A stretch of 64,000 bases of DNA from Protea cynaroides (taxonomy: Eukaryota; Streptophyta; Magnoliopsida; Proteales; Proteaceae): NCBI GenBank assembly GCA_028583415.1, contig CM053266.1:80482149-80546148 (forward strand). Direction: 5' to 3'. Below the pieces are notes generated by a model. The model was not told the DNA's origin and did not search any database. It saw only the letters and a list, made by a program, of their open reading frames with translations. Made by a program: the position numbers and the translations under genes. Shown here piece by piece: positions 55,569 to 64,000 of this stretch (position 1 is the first letter of the stretch; each line of letters begins with the position of its first letter).

Positions 55569-56934
55569 TCAGGAAGCTGGAGGCGAAGGAGGAGGTGGAG
55601 CCTCACGATCTCTGTCGTAGTCCTCAGCATAGACTCTAGTCAACCAGGCTATCTGAGTCTGGGTCGTCTGTAGACTAGCTGTGAGATCGGCTACTCTCCT
55701 GTTAGTCGCGCGCTGGATCTCCTTGAGCTCACCTATCCGCGCGTCAGATGTGTGCTGAGCAGCCAACAGCTCATCCACTCTCATGCGCTGAGCATCTAGT
55801 AACTCCTCCATCCTCAGGTCCGATCTGCGCTGAGTCTCTCTGATCTCGCGCAATATCTCCATCATATCAGAAGGTGGGCGTGAAGGACCAGCATCATAAG
55901 AAGGACTGGTCTCGGGTACCGAAGCCGCCGCAGCAGAAGTACCAGCCCTATCCGCATGCGTGGGTGATGGCGGTGGTATCGCATCGACATCCATATATAC
56001 ATGCGATCGTCATCGTCGACCAGATCCCCACGAGCTCTAGCAGCAGCAGCAGCAGCCTCAGCATCAGCCATCTCGATCCGAGTGTGAGGGCGCACCATCG
56101 CGTTCCTCTCCTCATCGCTAACCTCAGCATCTCGCAGCCCCATCTTGCAGATAGCCTCCCAATCTAGAGGCGACGAGAAGGTCTTCTCCTGGATCTTCTC
56201 TTCTACCAGATCCACCCCCAGACGGGTCAGTAGCACTGTAATCATGCGTCCATAGGGTAGATTTCCCCTATTACCGAATAATGTAGCACTAATCATCGTC
56301 CGCATAATGATGTATGGAAGACAGATCGGCTGGCGAGTGCATATGCTGTAGATCAAGAACTGAGTCAGCTGAGAGACCCTCTCATAGTGCCCACTCTGCG
56401 GGATCAGATTATGCTGGATAATCTTACAGAAAACCCGTAGAGCTGGACGCAAGTAACAAGCTCTCATCTGCCATCTATCAGGACAGAGCAACTGGTTGTC
56501 GATCTCTGCCCACATCTCCATCTCAACAAACTGTGGCTCTCCCGGCGCACAGTACACCATGGGGCCATCATAGGCAATGCCCAATAGATCGGCCAGCTGC
56601 CGATAATCAAAGGAGATGTGCACCCCCTTGACGTAACTAGTGATGCGCAACTCCTGACCGTGCTCAACGTCATTGTAATTCCCCACCACCTGGAGATTAC
56701 AATAGAACTGGCGTACCAAATCTGGACAGGTGCACGCGTCATATGTGATGACAGGGAGCCACCCCATATCACCGAAGGCTCCCTCTACATTGAACAAGGC
56801 TAGCTCAGCCAATTTCACCATGCGACCCCCTTCCACTTTCTTACGGGCGTAGTCAGCATACTGTGCCTCGGCTTCGTTCGAACGGAAGCGAAGTGGATCA
56901 CGCAATCTTGGCACTTTGGTACGGGCCATAGTAT
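55569..56934 (-). pseudogene. Antisense accessory gene of element B, one frameshift
   Basis: ATG 56929 (MARTKVPRLRDPLRFRSNEA). The conserved domain is LFNVEGAFGDMGWLPVITYD, LVRQFYCNLQV, GVHISFDYRQLADLLGIAYD, LRVFCKIIQHNLIPQSGHYE and YIIMRTMISATLF, resembling the Putative plant transposon protein family (PF20167 type). An Ala-rich stretch and an acidic DDDD follow. A frameshift near 55995 at a TATATA slip leads into MDVDAIPPPSPTH and a long coiled coil (MMEILREIRETQRRSDLRME to TQTQIAWLTRVYAEDYDRD), ending PPPPSPPAS. Intact length would be about 450 residues. Element A has the same domain order and the same end. Confidence 0.75.
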
Positions 56935-57042
56935 CTGCAAAAATAAGAAAGAGAAAAGAAATAAGGAGTTAATAGGATAAAAATCCGAAAATTTTAAAAT
57001 AGAAGCCCATTCCACACTATATAAGTGGGCATAAGAACTTAC
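56935..57042 (-). other. Candidate intron of the antisense gene, element B
   Basis: On the minus strand it starts GTAAGT (57042-57037) and ends CTTATTTTTGCAG (56935), after a long pyrimidine tract, five bases before the ATG. 108 bp. Another donor-like site, ACAG|GTAAAA, has its first intron base at 57356, matching the place of 47369 in element A. Confidence 0.6.
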
Positions 57043-57787
57043 GAAGGTTTAAAACATATCCTACAACCCACATGCAGTAGGAAATTTTAACTGACGATGT
57101 CCAATTTGAAGAAATTCAAGAAAAATAAAAAATTTCGATAAATTAGGGCAAAAAGAGAAAAATTTATGTTTCTCGATAACCAACCGATGAAACTCAAAAT
57201 TTTTGAGGGATTTCGTTCCTCAGGACCCCAACAACAAAAGCCCCCAATAAAATCAAATTTTTACGGTTGGAAAAAGTTTAATTTGGAAAATACGAGCTAA
57301 ATGAGCAAAAACCTAGAAATAAAAACCTAAAAATTGGGAAAGTTGGGAAATTTTACCTGTAGAGGTGATGTGGATGTCGAAACTCGGACTAAGAACGATC
57401 CACAATAGTGAAGTAGCACTGTAGCAACTCGGAGAGTAGAGACGAGTCGAAACGGAGGAGGAATAGTGAGAATTGACCCAGAATCGGATCTTAAAAATCT
57501 GATTTTTGGTTCGAGGGTCGGACAATTCGACTGACACCATCGACCCTCGGATCGACCCTCCAATCGACCCTCAGCTCTAGGGAAGAACAGGTCATTCCCA
57601 GGGTCGGATACCAAGGGTCAGACACACCAGCGACCCTCACCATCGACCCTACATAGAAAAGACAGTATTTATTTCAGAATGAATTGGAGATTTTAAATTT
57701 TATATCGGTTAGCGTGCCTACATGAAGTATAAATGATTTCTCACTGATTTTGATGATTTTCAGGCACCATCCATCTCAAAAGTAAAT
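57043..57787. other. Region between antisense gene and gag, element B
   Basis: No coding sequence. It holds probable first exon and promoter of the antisense gene, the TCGACCC cluster and a 3' splice site-like TGATGATTTTCAG (ends 57763) shortly before the gag ATG. Confidence 0.5.
57510..57655. repeat. TCGACCC motif cluster, element B interior
   Basis: At least six copies of CGACCCTC or its reverse complement in 145 bp. The same motif fills parts of the LTR (53120-53270 and 53755-53905). Confidence 0.8.
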
Positions 57788-59027
57788 ATGTCTGGCCGTA
57801 GAGTGACCCGACAGACCCGAAACTAAGTCCCACCACCACCACCGGCGGATGAGACTAGTCAAGAGAACAATTATGCACAGGGTAATCCCGAGCCGGCAAA
57901 CCCTACAAATTTGCCACCACCACCACCAGAGCTAACAACAGTGGTGATGAATCTGGCACAACAGTTACAACAAATGCAACATGCACAAGCTCAAATGCAG
58001 GTTGCAATGGGAGTTATGTTCCAAGCCACTCAGGCTGCAGCCATGCACACTGGGCAAGCTAGTGCAGCACCAGTGGGTAACCACCCAGCTCAACAGACAC
58101 CTCAACAACCGGCTGCACCAATTCCAGTGCAAGTCCCAGAAGCAGCCCAAGGGAACTATCAGTATCCACCCCCTATGTTTGGGGCATACCAAAATCAACT
58201 GGATCACTCCCGATTAGTGGAGAGATTTTTGAAGATGAAACCTAAGGAATTCAACGGCAAGCCGTCTGATCCACTGTGGCCAGCACACTGGATAGACGAA
58301 ATGGAAAGGAACTTCCTTATGATGACTATCACTGAGGAAGAAAAAGTGTTATGCACCACCTTCATGCTCAAAGGCGACGCACACCATTGGTGGAAATCTA
58401 CAAAGACGTACTTATTAACTAAGCACGCCCTACTGACATGGGCTATATATAAAGAAGCATTCTTCGAGAAGTATTTCCCAAGAAGCTTCAGAGACTCAAT
58501 GGAGAAAGAGTTCTTGAGTCTGTACCAGGGACAGATGTCCGTAGACTCATATCAACAGCGTTACGAAGAACTATTTTTCTTCGCACCGGCTAGCATGCAA
58601 GAAGAAGATACCAAAACCCGTAGATTCGTCGCGGGACTAAGAGGAAGCATAAGAGAAAATGTTATGGGTTTAGAAAAGAAGATTTACAACGAAGCTGTCC
58701 AGATTGCTCGAATAATTGAATCGAGCCAAAAGGAGAGCTATTTCTCCCAGAGCAAAGGAATCAAGAGACCAGCCGGAAACTCCTACAACGGAGGCAATAA
58801 TAGGACGTATAAACCTTTTCGTCCTCAGAGTTATACAACTGCACCAAAGTTTACTGCAGCAGCTCAACCACAGCCAAAGTCAAATTTTGAAGCCCCGAAG
58901 TGCTATAACTGCAACCAACCAGGGCATATGGCAAGAGAATGCCCAAAACCCAAGAAGCAACTACATCAAGGACGGGTATATGCCGTTACATCAGAGGATG
59001 CTGCCGCATCGCCCGATGTGGTCACAG
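57788..59027 (+). pseudogene. gag of element B
   Basis: ATG 57788 (MSGRRVTRQTRN), then a stop at 57824; open from there. A Pro/Gln-rich N-terminus (QQLQQMQHAQAQMQ) precedes the Gag core RLVERFLKMKPKEFNGKPSD, FMLKGDAHHWWKSTK, FEKYFPRSFRDSMEKEFLSL and QQRYEELFFFAPASM. The zinc knuckle CYNCNQPGHMAREC is at 58901-58942. Unspliced, the frame ends at 59068. This protein would package RNA and build the particle. Only the early stop spoils it; translation from a later ATG would bypass that. Confidence 0.88.
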
Positions 59028-59098
59028 GTATGACCGAAACTTGTAAGGCTATAATTAGAATTGATTGAGCATGTAGACTAAGTAAAAATGAATCACAG
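59028..59098 (+). other. Candidate gag-protease intron, element B
   Basis: 71 bp from GTATGACC to AATCACAG, flanked by TCACAGGTAT direct repeats, so the exact border is ambiguous by a few bases. Gag is in frame 2 and protease in frame 1 (position modulo 3); removing 71 bp joins them. It contains in-frame stops (first at 59066). Confidence 0.7.
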
Positions 59099-59560
59099 GT
59101 ATCGTACCTATCAATGGCGTACCCGCCAGAGTACTCTTTGATTCAGGAGCTACTCATTCATTTATATTTGTGTCGTTTGGAAAGAAGACCAATCTGCCCA
59201 TCAAAACATTAGATTACAAATTACTTGTACGGTCACCGATGGGATTAGAAGTGGAATTAGAGAAAGGTTATGGACCATGTCCAGTTCACATTGGAAAGCA
59301 GACCTTGGATGCAACCTTAATACAACTTGAGATGGTAGACTTTGACGTCATCTTGGGAATGGACTGGTTAGCTCGGCATTCTGCAAATCTGTTATGCGCC
59401 GAGAAGAAGCTAACGTTCAAAGACAAAGAAGGAGCAGAATTCAGTTTCTCGGGAACCAAACTTCCCAGGAGACGCAAGCTCATACTCTCAGCATTAAAGG
59501 CTAAGAAGTGCCTTGAGAAAGGAGCGGTCGGATATCAAGTATCAGTGGTCGACCTAACCA
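59099..59560 (+). pseudogene. Aspartic protease of element B
   Basis: IVPINGVPARVLFDSGATHSF carries catalytic DSG. FDVILGMDWLARHSA and FSGTKLPRRRKLILSALKAKK follow. Open in this copy; listed as a pseudogene because the pol frame is broken further on. No ATG of its own, in keeping with expression by splicing from gag. Confidence 0.88.
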
Positions 59561-60930
59561 AGGACATGCCACGAATGGAAGATATTGATGTCGTGCGAGA
59601 CTTTCCTGATGTATTTTCGGAGGAACTACCTGGATTACTGCCCGACCGTGCCACGGAGTTTGTAATAGACCTAATACCTGGAGCCGCACCAGTATCAAAA
59701 GCACCTTATAGAATGGCTCCTACTGAACTGAAGGAATTAAAAGTGTAATTACAAGAACTGCTAGATAAAGGTTATATTAGACCCAGTATATCTCCATGGG
59801 GAGCACCGGTGTTGTTCGTAAAGAAGAAGGATGGTAGTGTTCGATTATGTATCGACTATCGAGAGTTGAATAAGCTAACAATCAAGAATCGATATCCATT
59901 ACCCAGGATCGATGACTTATTCGATCAGTTACAAGGAGCGAAGGTATTCTCAAAGATCGATCTTCGATCAGGCTATCATCAACTGAAGATTAAAGAAGGT
60001 GACATTCCGAAGACAGCTTTCAGGACAAGATACGGACATTATGAGTTCTTAGTGATGTCCTTCGGATTAACTAATGCACCGGAAACATTCATGGAACTTA
60101 TGAACCGAGTTTTCCACGATATGTTGGATACGTCGGTTATAGTATTTATTGACGACATATTGGTATATTCCAAAGACAAGGAAACCCATGTCAAGAACCT
60201 AAACGCAGCCCTACAACGTTTAAGGAAAGAGAAGTTATACGCCAAATTTTCGAAGTGTGAGTTTTGGCTAAGTGAAGTCGCCTTTTTAGGCCATGTAGTA
60301 TCCGCAGAAGGAATCAAAGTGGACCCCAGTAAGATCGAGGCTATAGTGAAGTGGGAAGCACCAAAGAGTGTTTCATAAATTAGAAGTTTTCTGGGTCTAG
60401 CTGGATATTATCGGAGATTCGTAGAAGACTATTCTCGGATTGCCGTACCTCTCACCAGTTTGACCAAGAAAGGAGAAAAGTTTGTATGGACGGATAAGTG
60501 TGAAAAGAGTTTTCAAACACTGAAGACCAGATTGATATCCGCTCCAATTTTGACCATTCCCGTTCCAGGACAGACATTTACCTTATACACTGATGCATCG
60601 GGATTGGGATTAGGATGTGTGCTTATGCAAGGAGAGCAAGTGGTTGCGTATGCATCGAGACAGTTGAAGGTACATGAGAAGAATTACCCCACTCATGATT
60701 TGGAGTTAGCGGCAGTAGTACATGCTGTCAAGATATGGAGACACTACCTATATGGAGAGAAATTTCAGATTAAGTCGGACCATAAAAGTCTTACTTATTT
60801 ATTTAATCAGAAGGAGTTGAATATGAGACAAAGAAGATGGCTGGAACTATTGAAAGACTATGATTGTGATATCCAGTATCATCCGGGAAAAGCGAACGTA
60901 GTAGCAGATGCATTGAGCAGAAAAGCAATG
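59561..60930 (+). pseudogene. Reverse transcriptase and RNase H of element B
   Basis: RT: VVRDFPDVFSEELPGL, APYRMAPTELKELK, VKKKDGSVRLCIDYRELNKL, KIDLRSGYHQLKIK, MSFGLTNAPETFMELMN and catalytic FIDD (60145-60156). RNase H: FTLYTDASGLGLGCVLMQ, NYPTHDLELAAVVHAVK, FQIKSDHKSLTYLF and VVADALSRKA. Stops at 59746 and 60376, each one base from a sense codon kept in element A or its relatives, break the frame. Confidence 0.93.
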
Positions 60931-62573
60931 ATAAAGTCTCAAAGAGAAACTAGCACGACTGCAGCAATGTATACCAACGGAATGGTGTTCAATCACGGCA
61001 ACGAACAATATGTGATAGATACAACGGATGGATCAGTCAAACAAGGGTTTATTCATCGGTTTTCGAATATGTTCACGGCATTGAAGATTATACCAGATAT
61101 AGTGGACGAAGTGAAGACAGCTATCAAAGCAGATCCTTATCTGAGAACAGTACAAGAAGATATCGAGAAAGGTAGGACTAACCCTGAGTTCACCTTGGAT
61201 GACGAAAAGGTACTGAGATATAAAGGAAGAATATGTGTACCTGAAACAGAAAATATGGACATTAGACACCGACTGATGAAGGAAGCCCATACCACAATTT
61301 ATTAGATACATCCTGGAAGCACAAAAATGTATCATGATCTAAAGAAACTGTATTGGTGGAGGGGAATGAAAGCAGATATAGCTAAGTTCGTGTCTCAATG
61401 CCTAAATTGTCAGAAGGTAAAGGCGGAACGACAAAGACCCGCAGGACTGTTACAGCCATTACCGGAACCAGCATGGAAATGGGACTGCATCACTATGGAC
61501 TTCGTCATAGGACTACCATTGACACCTCGAGTAGTTGACGCAGTTTGGGTGATTGTGGACCGTCTGACTAAGACAACTCGCTTCATACCGATACGACCCC
61601 ATTATACACTGGAAAGGTTAGCAAAGCTGTATGTGGATAATATTGTTCGGTTACATGGTGTTCCAGAAAGCATTGTGTCCGATAGAGATCCACGATTTAC
61701 TTCCAAATTTTGGGAAGGACTGCAAAAGGCTATGGGTACAACATTGAAGTTCAAGATCGCATTCCACCCACGCAGGCAGAGGGACAGTCGGAGCGTACAA
61801 TCCAGATTTTAGAAGATATGCTACGAGCATGTGTGATTGATTTCAAAGGATCATGGGACGAAAAGTTACCATTGATCGAGTTCGCTTACAATAACAGCTA
61901 TCAGGCTACCAGACAGATGTCACCTTATGAAGCACTATATGGCTGGAAGTGTCGAACTCCCTTGTTTTTGGAATGAAGTTGGAGAACGTAGTATTGTTGG
62001 ACCGGAATTTGTTGAAGAGACTTGTCGAGTGGTCGACATCATCAAGGAAAGAGTAAGAGTAGCTCAGAACCGTCAGAAGCAATACGCAGATACTCGACGA
62101 AGAGAGCTAGAGTTCGCCGTAGGTGATAAGGTATTTCTGAAGGTATCGCCTATGCGAGGATTGAAGAGGTTCGGACAGAAAGGAAAACTAAGTCCAAGAT
62201 ATGTCGGGCCATATGAGATTCTGGCTAAGCGTGGAAAAGTAGCTTATCAGTTAGCACTACCACCATCTATGTCAAGTGTGCATGACGTATTTCACATATC
62301 CTTATTGAAGAAGTATGTGAAAGACCCAACACATGTTTTGACAGTAGATTTGCCAGAATTGACTGATGATTTGACATTTGAAGTAACACCAACGGAAATT
62401 ACTAGTTGAAAGGTTCAACGTCTACGTAACAGAGATATTTACTATGTTAAGGTCACATGGAAAAGTAGAGGCATGGAAGAGGTTACATGGGAAGAAGAAA
62501 ATGCTATGAGAAAGCAATACCCTGACTTGTTTGATTCAGAAGGTACGTACGATTTCGAGGACGAAATTTTTAT
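60931..62573 (+). pseudogene. Integrase and chromodomain of element B
   Basis: Zinc finger HPGSTKMYHDLKKLYWW and CLNCQ; core with WDCITMDFVIGLP, IVSDRDPRFTSKFWEGL and, after a frameshift near 61775, GQSERTIQ, giving D, D and E. The GPY-type module is LSPRYVGPYEILAKRGKVAY. A C-terminal chromodomain reads KVQRLRNRDIYYVKVTWKSRGMEEVTW. Breaks: a stop at 61303, the frameshift near 61775, a frame change near 61970 and a stop at 62407. Chromodomain and layout place it in the Tekay group. Confidence 0.92.
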
Positions 62574-62587
62574 AAGTTTGGGGGAGT
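62574..62587 (+). other. Polypurine tract of element B
   Basis: AAGTTTGGGGGAGT directly before the 3' LTR, the usual Tekay-type junction. Confidence 0.85.
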
Positions 62588-64000
62588 TGTGAGACCCGTG
62601 TCAAACTAACCCGGTCTTACCACCTTGAACCAGGTTTACCCATCATGGTCGAGTCAAATGGGCCAAGGGCATGAAGGAGATCGAGATCCCAGGTATAAAA
62701 TCGACCCAAAAAAACTTACTTAGGGGAGGGTCGCACACCCAGCTAAGCGGGGTCGGACCTCCCAAAAAGAAAAGTCGACCCTTAGTTTTGAAGGGAGGGT
62801 CGGACAGCTTAAGACCCTAGGGTCGACGGGATCATCGACCCTCCCATCGACCCTCGGTTACTGACGAAATTGAAATTAGGAAATTTCCTAATTTTCGGTT
62901 GGGATTCTTTCCAAATTTCAATGGGATTATTATAGGACATTCCTAGTCTATTTAAAGGACGTCCCTAAGCCACTTTCACTCCTTTCACAACCCTAATTGA
63001 ATTGAGAGAAAGAGAGAAGAAGGAAAAGAGGAAGAAAGGAGGCTAGGAAGAAGGCTTAGCAAAAAGGAGAAGAATTTACGGAGAAAAGTAATCTTATCAG
63101 GTATGGATACTAATTCCATGAGTTTCTACAGACCTTAGGTTAGATATGGTTGAGTGTAGGATTTCGGAGAAACCCAAACCATCCATCCATGGTTAGGTTT
63201 TCATGGAAAACCATAGGAGGATGCACGAAAACTATCTAGATGGATTATACATGGTTCTAGACCATGGAATGACTTTTGAATGAATGTAGGAAGTAAGCCA
63301 TAGGACCCAAACACGAAGAATGGATTTAAAAGTGGAAATTGGACCAGAGTGCACCAAGGGTCGCACCGAGGGTCGATAGGCCATCCGACCCTAGGTGTTT
63401 CTGACCATTGACCCTCAGCATTCGGGAAGTTCAGAATGGAGGGAGGGTCGATAGACCCATCGACCCTAGCATCGACCCTAGCAACGACCCTCAGTTGACA
63501 GAATGGTTTTAAATTCCAAATTAATTCTAATTAAATTCTATCGACTTGGTTAGGTTTGCTAGCAATATAATTACGTTATAACGGTGATTCTAAATCTTGG
63601 AAAAGTATCTTTTAGCAAGATAAGGTGAGGAACCTTAACCCCAAACTAAATTGGTTAATAATAAACTGTTTTCTATTTCTTGAGTCCTATTCCATGTTTG
63701 ATTCTATGCGAATATGTTTGTAATGTGCATACAGCATGCCATCCAAATTTCTATTACTTGTTCATGCATATTTATTTTGTTGTTTATAACATGATGATGA
63801 TGATGATGATGATAGGAATAGGCATGTGCTTTTATGTGTGTGGTTGATGTGCTTGATGCGAGCGAGTATCAGGGGAGGTGTGATGAGAACGTCAATAAAC
63901 GTTAACCTTTGGCGGGCCTCAACACTTTATCTCTATCTCTAACTCAAGTCTTGTGCATTGGCATCGTCGTATCGCCATTACCTTAGCAAAACTATTATGT
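62588..64000 (+). repeat. 3' LTR of element B, cut by window end
   Basis: The first 1,413 bp of the LTR, near-identical to 52985 onward, with TATTTAAA at 62949-62956, donor-like CAG|GTATGG (63101) and the first AATAAACGTTAACC copy near 63893. Confidence 0.95.

Larger units (their letters stand above)
52985..64000 (+). mobile_element. Element B: Tekay-like chromovirus, right end outside window
   Basis: 5' LTR (52985-55294), leader, antisense gene, gag, intron, pol with chromodomain, purine tract and 3' LTR (62588 onward). The two LTRs differ at only a few positions per 100 by eye, so insertion is fairly recent, yet pol holds several stops and frameshifts. It sits in the RT of element A. The left flank ATAGA (52980-52984) should recur after the 3' LTR, beyond the window. 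Confidence 0.93.

Noticed and set aside
59021..59105. Programmed ribosomal frameshift at the gag-protease junction
   Set aside because: No slippery heptamer stands near the end of gag, and stops lie in the interval; a GT-AG intron explains the phase in both elements better.

Overview
The window is plant nuclear DNA made almost wholly of retroelements. Support for a plant comes from Ty3/gypsy elements of Tekay (chromodomain) and Tat (dual RNase H) type, Ty1/copia fragments, an endogenous caulimovirid (florendovirus-like) array, and AT, CT and TTA microsatellites. I find no convincing host protein gene, no tRNA or rRNA gene and no CRISPR array. The species cannot be told from the sequence; an angiosperm is likely.

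Layout. 1-1798: minus-strand LTR of a Tekay-like family, cut by the window edge. 1799-3311: retroelement debris with a ~118-bp tandem repeat and an LTR-like piece. 3312-7636: non-coding copia-type element with two short LTRs. 7637-10700: unassigned AT-rich DNA with a 242-bp foldback MITE (8509-8750) beside an RNase H-like fragment. 10714-12395: minus-strand copia end. 12396-25329: minus-strand Tat element with gag, protease, RT, RNase H, a second (archaeal-type) RNase H, integrase, and an extra mobile-domain-like ORF downstream of pol; its 5' LTR is long and its 3' LTR is missing. 25330-44370: three head-to-tail units of a florendovirus-like endogenous pararetrovirus. Units 1 and 3 encode movement protein, coat protein, protease and a downstream ORF2 but no reverse transcriptase. 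Unit 2 is a chimera with two proteases and only a stub of RT. The intergenic region and tRNA-Met primer site are shared. 44497-52984: older Tekay-like element A, broken by a minus-strand solo LTR (49743-52111) and by element B. 52985-64000: element B, a nearly complete Tekay-like element with ~2.3-kb LTRs, running off the window.

How the parts work together. Elements A and B share an unusual plan. Each has a gene on the opposite strand between the primer site and gag, with conserved splice signals and a coiled-coil C-terminus. Each has a GT-AG intron between gag and protease whose removal restores the reading frame. The LTRs carry a TATA box, a conserved 5' splice site and a small conserved reading frame ending in a Cys-rich tail. 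This suggests a retroelement family whose expression depends on splicing and that carries two accessory reading frames.

The most interesting signals are this spliced, antisense-gene-bearing chromovirus family, and the pararetrovirus array whose units lack RT yet keep a common promoter and primer site, as expected of a satellite or one part of a divided genome. Most coding regions are broken by stops or frameshifts; no complete functional element is claimed. All comparisons were by eye, without alignment software or database search.
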